Shown here in pieces: positions 1 to 6,986 of a DNA stretch of 64,000 bases. The stretch's first letter is position 1, and every line of letters starts with the position of its first letter. Origin of the DNA: Chitinophaga sp. sic0106. GTDB lineage: Bacteria; Bacteroidota; Bacteroidia; Chitinophagales; Chitinophagaceae. The stretch is from the NCBI RefSeq assembly GCF_019219075.1, contig NZ_JAHUWJ010000026.1, forward strand, positions 1 through 64,000. The letters are read 5' to 3'. The notes beneath the pieces were generated by a model that searched no databases, had not been told where the DNA came from, and was given only the letters and a program-made list of their open reading frames with translations. A program made the translations under genes and the position numbers.

Positions 1-47
1 GAACTACTACTATTGGAAAACAACCCACCAAATGAACTTATTCTAAC

Positions 48-125
48 AAACCGCCGTATGCGGAACCGCATGTACGGTGGTGTGAGAGGACAGTGAGGGA
101 AATAATCCCTCACTTCCTACTCGAT
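48..125 (+). mobile_element. Group II intron, 3' end (domains V and VI)
   Basis: The stretch at about 50-80 folds as a group II intron domain V: a CCGCCGUA / UACGGUGG outer helix with the CGC catalytic triad and a short inner helix. It is followed by the linker GTGTGAGAGG that commonly joins domains V and VI. Domain VI is a GTGAGGG/CCCTCAC hairpin (93-113) ending CCTACTCGAT, with A119 placed as the branch-point adenosine 7 nt from the inferred 3' splice site after T125. The rest of the intron and any reverse transcriptase ORF lie left of the window. The intron runs antisense to the neighbouring gene and stops right beside its stop codon. The exact boundary is inferred. Confidence 0.8.
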
Positions 126-464
126 TTACCACTTTTCCTCGTCATCGTCCGGCGGTTGCTGCCGGAAGCTGGCCCTGGTGATTATTTTTTGCAGTTGCCG
201 CTCTATGATCAGCGCCGCAATTTCGTTATAGGGTTCGGCCAGTGCGGCGGTTGCTTCGCTGATGATGGCCTGTACTTTTTTTTCTGATACATCTATTCGG
301 TACAAAAGAAATACAAACTGTTGAAAGTCAGTATTTATCAGGGTTTTAAGCCGTTCCGAGAGCAAATGCTGCAAGGTTTCGTAACTCACGTGGCCGGGTA
401 TACGCAGTTCAAAAGTTTGCGATGCCCATTCCGCTGTTTCCTGTATATGTACCGGCAGTGCCAT
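126..464 (-). CDS. Conserved small protein of unknown function
   Basis: A 112-residue soluble protein that I do not recognise. It has no signal peptide or membrane segment. The middle (about residues 28-90) looks helical, and the C-terminus is acidic (DDDEEKW). It follows the DUF6263-like gene by 2 bp, so the two are probably co-transcribed and translationally coupled. Its stop codon occupies 126-128, immediately outside the group II intron end. The stop therefore seems to lie in exon sequence and the gene is probably not truncated. Function unknown. Confidence 0.7.
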   Translation of the reverse strand: MALPVHIQETAEWASQTFELRIPGHVSYETLQHLLSERLKTLINTDFQQFVFLLYRIDVSEKKVQAIISEATAALAEPYNEIAALIIERQLQKIITRASFRQQPPDDDEEKW

Positions 465-466
465 GG

Positions 467-1411
467 TTATTTCATTTGTTTGATCTTGTAGCTCGCGTTG
501 GTAACGATTTTCACGGGAACAAGGATCTCTTTTTTAATACCTTTTGCTTTATTCACTTTGTACTTGTAGGTGCCGTTTAATTCGGTATTCTGTACGCAGA
601 TGCTGGGAAGGCCGGAGCTGCGGTTGATGAGGTAGTTGGATTGTGTACTACCGTTGATTTCGGCGGTGGCCTTAATATCATCCTCGAGTGTGAGCAGCTG
701 CACTTTATCGGTTCGTATTTTTGAAGTGCCGCTGATCTTGGCTGTTTGGGAATCCCAGGTTTGCAGGCTCCAGTAGAGGTCTATTGAGCCGATGAGGCCT
801 CCACGCATAGGCACGCTTTCCTCCCATTGTGTACCGGATTTAATGCCATGGGCAGGATACATAACCAGTAATTGCTCGAGCCAGCTCCTGAAGGCTTCGG
901 TACCAAACTGGTCTTTCATCAGTTTTTTATAGGCGGCCTGTTCGTCTTTCTTTAGTTTGTCGAAAGCCACGGAAGCGTTGTCCAGCAATTCATCCAGCCC
1001 TTCGATTTTATTAATCACACCGAAAGAGTTGATCTCTACCGTAAACGGTTTTTTCAGGATCTGCTTCAGGCCTTCCTGGAAAGGTTCTTCGGTAGCAGGG
1101 CCTTTAGCATCTACGGCGATATTGGTGTTTTTAGCGTTGAAGTTGAATTTCAGATCCTTGTAATAGAAGCTGAGTACGGATTTACCCGGGTTTACCTCCG
1201 TTACATCGATAACTATGATGTTGTTATAATCCCGGGTGGTACGCTGCTGCGTTTCGTTTACAGTCATGTAGGTTTCGTTGCGGCTTTTCTGTTCCAGTTC
1301 AAATTGCTGTCCTTTTTGGAACTGGTAGTTTAAGTCGGTGTATTCCTGTGCCTGCACCTGAAATGTGGCGGCCATGATCGTAAGGGTAATGCCCAGTAAT
1401 CTTTTCATCAT
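467..1411 (-). CDS. Exported DUF6263-like protein
   Basis: A 314-residue protein with a cleavable signal peptide (about residues 1-21, ending VQA-QE). The mature part begins LNYQFQKGQQFELEQKS, a pattern I associate with the Bacteroidota family DUF6263, predicted beta-rich periplasmic or surface proteins of unknown role. The family assignment is from memory of the pattern and is moderately sure. Two ATGs occur in tandem (1411 and 1408); either could start it. A TACGTTTG -7 element lies only about 15 bp upstream, overlapping the 3' end of the previous gene, so this gene probably has its own promoter. It overlaps nothing and leads into the 112-residue gene. Confidence 0.8.
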   Translation of the reverse strand: MMKRLLGITLTIMAATFQVQAQEYTDLNYQFQKGQQFELEQKSRNETYMTVNETQQRTTRDYNNIIVIDVTEVNPGKSVLSFYYKDLKFNFNAKNTNIAVDAKGPATEEPFQEGLKQILKKPFTVEINSFGVINKIEGLDELLDNASVAFDKLKKDEQAAYKKLMKDQFGTEAFRSWLEQLLVMYPAHGIKSGTQWEESVPMRGGLIGSIDLYWSLQTWDSQTAKISGTSKIRTDKVQLLTLEDDIKATAEINGSTQSNYLINRSSGLPSICVQNTELNGTYKYKVNKAKGIKKEILVPVKIVTNASYKIKQMK

Positions 1412-1423
1412 TGCTATTTTTTA

Positions 1424-2197
1424 TCAAACGTATTTTTCTATTACTCCCAGTCCAAACAGTGCGAAGTCGTATTTCGCCGGATCTTCCGGGTCCAGCTTTT
1501 TTAACTGATGCGTCAGCGCTACGGCTGTTTTCCAGTCTGCCTTAGGGTCCTGGATGATGCCCAGTCTGGCCGCTACTCTGCTCACATGTACATCCATCGG
1601 GCAAACAAGTTGAGCCGGCGATATGTGGTTCCACAGTCCAAAATCCACGCCATTTTCATCTTTACGCACCATCCAGCGAAGGTACATATTCAATCGTTTA
1701 CAGGCGCTGTTGCGAGCGGGTGTGGATATATGCTTACCTGTTCTTTCCGGGTGTTCGAGCGCAAAAAATACTTTGCGGAATCCGATCAGTCCTTTTTCCA
1801 CATTTTCATCATCGGGCGACATATGACCACTGAAGGCGAATTCCAGGGAGGTGACGTTGGAATAATAATGCTGGAGAAATTCCACGAAATAAAGCAGATC
1901 CAGGCCATTGAAGGTCCGGTGGCGGAAAGACATTAGTTTCATTCTTTCACGCGGCTTATGGTGCCTTATATAGTCGTAGGGAGCATTGTCCATCATATTC
2001 ATGAGTTCTCTGCACTTGTTGATGATGGTGGTGCGGTTTCCCCAGGCAAGGATGGCGGCGAAGAGGCCGGAGATTTCGATATCCTGCAGCTTGGTAAAGC
2101 TGTGTGGTATAGTGATAGGATCGTTGGTTATAAAGTCCGGATGGTCGTACTGTTCGGCTTTGGCGTTCAGAAAATCCCGGAGCTGCTGCATCTTCAT
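1424..2197 (-). CDS. TIGR02757 family protein (DUF2400)
   Basis: A 257-residue cytosolic protein matching the TIGR02757/DUF2400 family in length and pattern: an N-terminal LRDFLNAKAEQY start, the FAAILAWGNR segment near residues 46-55, and the C-terminal FALFGLGV. The family is widespread in Bacteroidota and its biochemical role is not established. The segment LVCPMDVHVSRVAARLGI (about 196-213) resembles the helix-hairpin-helix region of base-excision glycosylases, but I would not call it a glycosylase from that alone. It lies downstream of the metB-like gene, separated by a spacer with a 44-bp perfect palindrome. Confidence 0.88.
   Translation of the reverse strand: MKMQQLRDFLNAKAEQYDHPDFITNDPITIPHSFTKLQDIEISGLFAAILAWGNRTTIINKCRELMNMMDNAPYDYIRHHKPRERMKLMSFRHRTFNGLDLLYFVEFLQHYYSNVTSLEFAFSGHMSPDDENVEKGLIGFRKVFFALEHPERTGKHISTPARNSACKRLNMYLRWMVRKDENGVDFGLWNHISPAQLVCPMDVHVSRVAARLGIIQDPKADWKTAVALTHQLKKLDPEDPAKYDFALFGLGVIEKYV
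1425..1432 (-). promoter_or_regulatory. -7 element for the DUF6263-like gene
   Basis: Minus strand reads TACGTTTG (consensus TAnnTTTG). It sits at the extreme 3' end of the TIGR02757 gene, giving a predicted start near 1419 and a leader of only about 8 nt. No clear -33 TTTG was found. Confidence 0.4.
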
Positions 2198-2222
2198 ATT
2201 TGTTTATAAATGTATCAACAGC

Positions 2223-2266
2223 CCGGCTGCATGCGTGAACGTATATACGTTCACGCATGCAGCCGG
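2223..2266. repeat. 44-bp perfect palindrome
   Basis: Two 22-bp arms (CCGGCTGCATGCGTGAACGT plus AT and the exact complement) meet with no spacer at 2244/2245. As RNA on the minus strand it would form a very stable hairpin between the metB-like gene stop (2333) and the TIGR02757 start (2197). The downstream side has no strong T tract, so it is not a classical intrinsic terminator. It may be a factor-assisted terminator, an mRNA-stabilising hairpin or a dyad operator. Confidence 0.9.
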
Positions 2267-2332
2267 TAATCTGGCTGTGGATATGGTTTAGCAATCAGGT
2301 GTTGGTAAAGATAGTGCTAAACGCCTAACTTT

Positions 2333-3472
2333 TTATCCCAGTGCCCGCTGCAGGTCTGCAATCAGGTCGTCGGCATCCTCTATGCCTACGCTGAGGCGTA
2401 TCAGGCTGTCGGCCAGGCCGTTTTTGATGCGCTCCTCTCTTGGTATGGAGGCGTGCGTCATGGTGGCCGGGTGGCCGATCAGGGATTCTACCCCGCCCAG
2501 TGATTCGGCCAGGCTGAACAGGTGTGTGCCGCTCAGTACCTTATTAGCTTCTTCCACACTGTCAGCTTTGAGGGTAAAGGAGATCATGCCGCCGAAACCG
2601 CGCATTTGTGCTTTAGCTATATCATGGTTGACATGGTCCGGGAAACCGGCCCAATAAACTCTGTCCACTTTGGCGTGGTTGCGGAGGTAGTGAGCGATCA
2701 CTGCGCCGTTTTCGCAGTGGCGCTGCATGCGCACGTGCAGGGTTTTGATCCCGCGCAGTACCAGGAAGCAGTCCTGCGGACCAGGTACGGCTCCGCAACT
2801 GTTCTGAATGAAATACAGCTGTTTGGCCAGCGCTTCATTTTTCACGATTACGGCACCATGCACCACATCGCTGTGGCCTCCGAGGTATTTGGTAGCGGAG
2901 TGTACTACTATGTCGGCCCCGAGGTCCAGTGGGTTTTGAAGGTAGGGAGATGCAAAGGTATTGTCCACCGCGAGTATGACCTCGCTTTTGCGGGCTACCT
3001 GTGCAGCGGCCTGTATATCAATGATATTGAGTAGCGGGTTAGTGGGTGTTTCAATCCATATCATCCTGGTTTGCGGGGTAATATGGTTTTCTATATTGTG
3101 GGCATCCTGCATGTTGATGAACTTGAATTTGAGGCCATAGCGCTCAAATACTTTCGTGAATATGCGATAGGTGCCGCCGTATAAGTCGTTGGTTGCCAGT
3201 ACTTCGTCGCCCGGGTTAAGTAGTTTCAGCACTGCGTCTGTGGCGGCGAGGCCGCTGCCGAAGCAGATGCCGTGCGTACCGTTTTCAATGGCTGCCAGTG
3301 CGTTCTGCAGGGCATCACGGGTGGGGTTTTGGGTGCGGGCATATTCGTAGCCTTTATGATCCCCCGGGGCAGACTGCACAAAGGTGGAGGTTTGGAAAAT
3401 AGGCGTCATAATGGCCCCTGTGGACGGATCGGGAGCTACACCTGCGTGTATGAGTTTGGTACCCAGCTTCAT
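2333..3472 (-). CDS. metB: Cystathionine gamma-synthase / gamma-lyase (PLP enzyme)
   Basis: A 379-residue cytosolic enzyme of the Cys/Met-metabolism PLP family (fold type I), normal length. Visible motifs are YARTQNPTR (44-52) contacting the cofactor phosphate, DLYGGTY (96-102) with the active-site Tyr98, D170 in AVDNTF, and [11 protein letters not shown] with the Schiff-base lysine at K195. Such enzymes make cystathionine from an activated homoserine and cysteine (MetB) or cleave it (MetC/CGL). Sequence alone does not separate synthase from lyase, so the symbol is tentative. It is monocistronic or leads into TIGR02757 across the palindrome, and has a TATATTTG promoter element at 3511-3518. 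Confidence 0.92.
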   Translation of the reverse strand: MKLGTKLIHAGVAPDPSTGAIMTPIFQTSTFVQSAPGDHKGYEYARTQNPTRDALQNALAAIENGTHGICFGSGLAATDAVLKLLNPGDEVLATNDLYGGTYRIFTKVFERYGLKFKFINMQDAHNIENHITPQTRMIWIETPTNPLLNIIDIQAAAQVARKSEVILAVDNTFASPYLQNPLDLGADIVVHSATKYLGGHSDVVHGAVIVKNEALAKQLYFIQNSCGAVPGPQDCFLVLRGIKTLHVRMQRHCENGAVIAHYLRNHAKVDRVYWAGFPDHVNHDIAKAQMRGFGGMISFTLKADSVEEANKVLSGTHLFSLAESLGGVESLIGHPATMTHASIPREERIKNGLADSLIRLSVGIEDADDLIADLQRALG

Positions 3473-3510
3473 GTCTTAAATAATTTATAATGAACAATTC
3501 TGGTGGTTAC

Positions 3511-3518
3511 CAAATATA
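3511..3518 (-). promoter_or_regulatory. -7 element for the metB-like gene
   Basis: Minus strand reads TATATTTG, a perfect TAnnTTTG. The predicted start is near 3504, about 30 nt before the ATG at 3472. No convincing -33 element was seen. Confidence 0.5.
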
Positions 3519-3676
3519 CATTCGTTTTAAGAAAGAGAAAGGGAGAAAAGAGGGGGAAACAGGGGTTTTACTTGTCCGATTTAGCTAATATTAAAATATT
3601 ATCGTATTATTTTTTACGCTTACGAACTATTTTTTAGCGTTCACGGATTCGAATGTACCGCAAAAGATAATCGGAT

Positions 3677-3684
3677 TAAATTTG
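3677..3684 (+). promoter_or_regulatory. Orphan plus-strand -7 element
   Basis: TAAATTTG matches TAnnTTTG on the plus strand, where no plus-strand gene follows. A hairpin with a T tract lies about 40 nt downstream. Together they could define a small RNA of roughly 55-60 nt. No -33 element is evident. Confidence 0.25.
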
Positions 3685-3718
3685 TTTAGGTTTTTCATAG
3701 GATATGGTTAAAATTTTT

Positions 3719-3750
3719 AAGGCGGTATTCTTACCGCCTTTCTTTTTTTT
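3719..3750 (+). terminator. Intrinsic terminator-like hairpin
   Basis: AAGGCGGTA / TACCGCCTT, a 9-bp stem with loop TTCT (3719-3740), followed on the plus strand by TCTTTTTTTT. It lies just past the stop of the minus-strand DUF2911 gene and may serve that gene too, but the strong T tract is on the plus strand, which has no annotated gene upstream. Confidence 0.65.
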
Positions 3751-3752
3751 AC

Positions 3753-4361
3753 TTATTTGGATTTTTTCACCGTTGTTTTGGATGCATCGGTCCATTTGAT
3801 TGGGATGTTTACACTCACACGGTCCCAGGCGATGATCAGGGTTGCACCTGCATCAGCTTTTTCAAAAGCCATGGTAAATGCATCAATTGGTGTATTGAGC
3901 TGGAGTACTGGCAAGGTAGTTCTTACCACATCTTTTGCCGGGTCGTATTTGAAAGCGCCCCAGATATCAGTTTCCTTGTTGAATATGATGGTCCAGTTCT
4001 TTTCTGTTGGGATGGCATACATAGTATACCGGCCTTTGGGAACGGATTTGCCGGCGATAACAACAGGTCTGAAAAATTCGATTTCAGTGGCTTCGTTGGC
4101 ACCTAATCTCCAGATTTTACCATATTCTTCCAGGTTGCCGAAAATTTCACGGCCTTTGGTTTGGGGACGGCTGTAGATAACTCTTGCTACCAGCGGGCCG
4201 GCACTTTCACCTTTTACTTTTACTACATACGGGTACATTACAGGGTAATAGGCCATGTCCATCGGGCTGGCGTCCATAGGAGGTAATTTCTTATCCTGTG
4301 CGCCTGCATTCAAACAAAACATGCCCATCATAAAGGCAACTACCATTGCTTTTTTCATCAT
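3753..4361 (-). CDS. Exported DUF2911 protein
   Basis: A 202-residue protein with a signal peptide (residues 1-22, ending NAGA-QD). The rest is one DUF2911 domain. Typical segments are VIYSRPQTKGREIFG (62-76), WRLGANEATEIEF (88-100) and GRYTMYAIP (115-123). DUF2911 proteins are common in Bacteroidota, are predicted beta-sandwiches of the periplasm or outer membrane, and have no known activity. Tandem ATGs at 4361 and 4358 make the exact start uncertain by one codon. It has its own promoter at 4399-4427. Confidence 0.9.
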   Translation of the reverse strand: MMKKAMVVAFMMGMFCLNAGAQDKKLPPMDASPMDMAYYPVMYPYVVKVKGESAGPLVARVIYSRPQTKGREIFGNLEEYGKIWRLGANEATEIEFFRPVVIAGKSVPKGRYTMYAIPTEKNWTIIFNKETDIWGAFKYDPAKDVVRTTLPVLQLNTPIDAFTMAFEKADAGATLIIAWDRVSVNIPIKWTDASKTTVKKSK

Positions 4362-4398
4362 CCGGATTACTATTTTTTCTTGATATGGAAATTGGGCC

Positions 4399-4427
4399 CA
4401 AACCTACCGCTTTTTAACCAATCCAAA
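4399..4427 (-). promoter_or_regulatory. Promoter for the DUF2911 gene
   Basis: On the minus strand, TAGGTTTG (4399-4406) is a perfect -7 element. A TTTG lies 17 bp upstream (4424-4427) as a plausible -33 element. Predicted start near 4392, about 30 nt before the ATG. Confidence 0.5.
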
Positions 4428-4452
4428 AAGTAGGAGGATAGGCCGTTGTGGT

Positions 4453-5049
4453 TCAGGAGTTTGCATGATCGGTCATTCCCCTCACATAGCCTTCCAGTTC
4501 CGGGAAAAACGCTTCGTAGCAGGCTTTCAGCCCGTCGTAATGTTCCATGAATGCAGCGTAAATCACGTCCCCGGAGGTTTCCAGGTATTTTGCTCTACGG
4601 GCAATGCCCCGCAGCGACCTGCCAATCCCTTCTATATAACGGTAATTATATAACCAGTCGTATTCCTTCATGTAACCAAACATTTCCAGGAACGCCGGCG
4701 GAAGGCCGTCGGCCCGCTCCCCTATCAGCCAGTACACCTGCCTGCTGAAAGTATACAGGCTATCATCCGTAAACCGGGAAGTGTCCGTAGCCAGGAAATG
4801 ATCCATCACCAGGTCGGTAAACACTCCGCTGTATAACCGCGCAGATGGCTTAAAGTATGCTTTAGCCTGCGCCGTTACCGGATGCTGGTCGGTAAACGTA
4901 TCAATGGCCCGGTGGATCAATATCCCCTTTTGTATAGCCTTTTCCTGCAGTTCAAGTTGTCTTCTCCCTTTAACAAAATCCGCAATGAGGTTGCCGGTAA
5001 TAATTTCAGGATCGCCAAAAGATAAATATGCGTGGGCCAGATGATTCAT
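4453..5049 (-). CDS. Acyl carrier protein phosphodiesterase-like (AcpH/DUF479)
   Basis: A 198-residue cytosolic protein of the AcpH family, which removes the 4'-phosphopantetheine arm from acyl carrier protein in E. coli. It shows the family N-terminus MNHLAHAYLSFGD, GNLIADF (20-26), HRAIDTFTDQHPV (46-58) and the metal-binding-like D in FTDLVMDHFL (77-86). Members in Bacteroidota are often annotated DUF479; whether they all act on ACP is not proven. A TACATTTG -7 element sits about 27 bp upstream. Confidence 0.85.
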   Translation of the reverse strand: MNHLAHAYLSFGDPEIITGNLIADFVKGRRQLELQEKAIQKGILIHRAIDTFTDQHPVTAQAKAYFKPSARLYSGVFTDLVMDHFLATDTSRFTDDSLYTFSRQVYWLIGERADGLPPAFLEMFGYMKEYDWLYNYRYIEGIGRSLRGIARRAKYLETSGDVIYAAFMEHYDGLKACYEAFFPELEGYVRGMTDHANS

Positions 5050-5075
5050 ATAGTTAAGCTGCTGTTGAGTTCCAA

Positions 5076-5083
5076 CAAATGTA
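5076..5083 (-). promoter_or_regulatory. -7 element for the AcpH-like gene
   Basis: Minus strand reads TACATTTG, matching TAnnTTTG. The predicted start near 5070 leaves a leader of about 20 nt before the ATG at 5049. Confidence 0.45.
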
Positions 5084-5296
5084 ACATTCCTTCTTTTATC
5101 TGCATCTTATCCTATTTAACGTTCTTTTAACCTAACCCCATGCAACTTTTTTTACGTTCAGTCTACTTTATAAGTACAGCGGCTCTTACAGACAGCGGGA
5201 TACAGAAAATGCATTAATTGTCGCAACACGTATCCAGCTACCTGCCTGAGTTCTGGCCGTTAATAAAGAATTATATCTGCGCGTATTTAGTAGATG

Positions 5297-5304
5297 TAGC
5301 TTTG
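5297..5304 (+). promoter_or_regulatory. -7 element for the PepSY-like gene
   Basis: TAGCTTTG matches TAnnTTTG. Predicted start near 5310 gives a leader of about 75 nt. Confidence 0.45.
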
Positions 5305-5385
5305 AGTTATCGAACAAAAACCAATTATTAAAAAACAACTATTCGGAAACTAAATTAATCTCAAAAACCTCTAAAAGTTCGTACT

Positions 5386-5838
5386 ATGAAAAAGTTCCTG
5401 ATTGCAATCGTTGCAGCCCTGACACTTACCTCAGCAAACATCTATGCTGTGCCTTATGAAACCACCGTTAACACTAAGGTGAAGTCCGCATTCGATAATG
5501 CTTTCGCAAATGTGAGTGACGTGAAATGGTTCACGGATGATAACAAAACATTCACCGCTAAATTCACGCTGAACAACACCCGGGTGAATGCTTATTTTGA
5601 TGCAAACGGTGAGCTGCTGGTTACCTCCCGCTGGATTGAAGCAGAAAGCTTACCACTGGCCGTTGTGAATAAACTCATGAAAAAATATCCAGGCAACAGC
5701 ATTCAATCTATTGTTGAATTCGAATCTGCCGGAGGTACCATCTACATGATCATGCTGGAAGGCGAAAAAACATGGATGAAAGTAAGGGCAGATGAGAATG
5801 GCAACCTTACCCTCAAAGAGAAACTCCAGAAAGCATAA
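5386..5838 (+). CDS. Exported PepSY-like protein
   Basis: A 150-residue protein with a signal peptide (1-22, ending NIYA-VP). The mature part resembles the PepSY-like (DUF2874) domains found in many small secreted Bacteroidota proteins, with the pattern VKSAFDNAFANVSDVKWF (32-49) followed by alternating beta strands and a LPLAVVNKLMKKYPG helix (about 89-103). These domains resemble the beta-lactamase-inhibitor fold; their ligands are unknown. It is transcribed from its own promoter; the next gene also has a promoter, so it is probably monocistronic. Confidence 0.8.
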   Translation: MKKFLIAIVAALTLTSANIYAVPYETTVNTKVKSAFDNAFANVSDVKWFTDDNKTFTAKFTLNNTRVNAYFDANGELLVTSRWIEAESLPLAVVNKLMKKYPGNSIQSIVEFESAGGTIYMIMLEGEKTWMKVRADENGNLTLKEKLQKA

Positions 5839-5872
5839 TCCACCGCACATGCCATCACCAGTAAATTTATCT

Positions 5873-5880
5873 TAACTTTG
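5873..5880 (+). promoter_or_regulatory. -7 element for the DHS-like gene
   Basis: TAACTTTG matches TAnnTTTG, with a predicted start near 5886 and a leader of about 50 nt that contains a small TGGCT/AGCCA hairpin. Confidence 0.45.
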
Positions 5881-5934
5881 CCACCTGTTATGGCTTTATT
5901 AGCCAGGCTGTTAATGTATAAATGACTAAATGAC

Positions 5935-6909
5935 ATGAACAAGGGACCTGTTTCTCAATTTATCCAGCACCATTACCGCCACTTTAATGCCGCTGCATTG
6001 GTGGATGCTGCCAAAGGATATGAAACACACTTACTGGAAGGTGGTAAAATGATGGTGACTCTGGCTGGTGCCATGAGTACAGCTGAACTGGGCATTTCTT
6101 TCGCAGAGATGATCCGCCAGGGTAAAGTTGATATCATCTCCTGTACTGGTGCAAACCTGGAAGAGGATATCATGAACCTCGTAGCACATACACACTACAA
6201 ACGTGTACCAAACTACCGCGATCTCAGCCCTCAGGAAGAATGGGATTTGCTGGAACAAGGTTTCAACCGCGTAACAGATACCTGCATTCCGGAAGAAGAG
6301 GCTTTCCGCCGTATTCAGAAGCATATCTATAAAATCTGGAAAGACGCTGAAGAAGCCGGTGAGCGCTACTTCCCGCATGAATTCATGTACAAGCTGCTGC
6401 TGAGCGGTGTGATGAAAGAACACTACGAGATCGATCCTAAAAACAGCTGGATGCTCGCTGCTGCTGAAAAAAATATTCCTATCATCGTTCCAGGATGGGA
6501 AGACAGCACCATGGGTAACATCTTTGCTTCTTACTGCATCAAAGGAGAACTCAAAACTTCTACCATGAAGTCAGGTATCGAATATATGATCTTCCTGTCT
6601 GAATGGTATCGTCAAAACTCCGGCGGTAAAGGCGTAGGTTTCTTCCAGATCGGTGGCGGTATCGCCGGTGATTTCCCGATCTGCGTGGTGCCTATGATGT
6701 ACCAGGATCTGGAATGGACAGATGTTCCTTTCTGGGGTTACTTCTGCCAGATTTCTGACTCTACCACTTCTTACGGTTCTTACTCCGGTGCAGTTCCAAA
6801 CGAAAAAATCACCTGGGGTAAACTGGATATTCACACGCCTAAGTTTATCGTGGAATCAGATGCTACCATCGTAGCGCCACTGATGTTTGCGTATATCCTT
6901 GGCTGGTAG
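5935..6909 (+). CDS. Deoxyhypusine synthase homologue
   Basis: A 324-residue cytosolic protein of the deoxyhypusine synthase (DHS) family. In eukaryotes and archaea DHS moves an aminobutyl group from spermidine to a lysine of eIF5A, using NAD and a covalent lysine intermediate. Here the glycine-rich cofactor segment GFFQIGGGIAGDF (235-247), the SCTGANLEED segment (69-78) and WGK with K296, at the place of the catalytic lysine, are all conserved. Bacteria lack true eIF5A, so the substrate is unknown. A polyamine-transfer role such as homospermidine formation is possible but is inference. It converges on hemW with a shared terminator. Confidence 0.9.
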   Translation: MNKGPVSQFIQHHYRHFNAAALVDAAKGYETHLLEGGKMMVTLAGAMSTAELGISFAEMIRQGKVDIISCTGANLEEDIMNLVAHTHYKRVPNYRDLSPQEEWDLLEQGFNRVTDTCIPEEEAFRRIQKHIYKIWKDAEEAGERYFPHEFMYKLLLSGVMKEHYEIDPKNSWMLAAAEKNIPIIVPGWEDSTMGNIFASYCIKGELKTSTMKSGIEYMIFLSEWYRQNSGGKGVGFFQIGGGIAGDFPICVVPMMYQDLEWTDVPFWGYFCQISDSTTSYGSYSGAVPNEKITWGKLDIHTPKFIVESDATIVAPLMFAYILGW

Positions 6910-6931
6910 TCAGTAAACAGATATTAAAGCG

Positions 6932-6971
6932 AAAAAGTCGTAACGCATGGGCGTCACGACTTTTTTTATTT
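6932..6971. terminator. Bidirectional terminator between DHS-like gene and hemW
   Basis: AAAAAGTCGT / ACGACTTTTT (6932-6941 with 6956-6965), extended inward by ACGC/GCGT around loop ATGG. An A run precedes and a T run follows, so it can work for both converging genes. Confidence 0.85.
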
Positions 6972-6986
6972 TTATTACGGGAGATG

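Larger units (their letters stand above)
5050..5385. other. Divergent intergenic region, 336 bp
   Basis: Separates the minus-strand AcpH-like gene from the plus-strand PepSY-like gene. It holds one -7 element for each direction (5076-5083 and 5297-5304). The 200 bp between them show no ORF, tRNA or strong hairpin that I can support. Confidence 0.6.
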
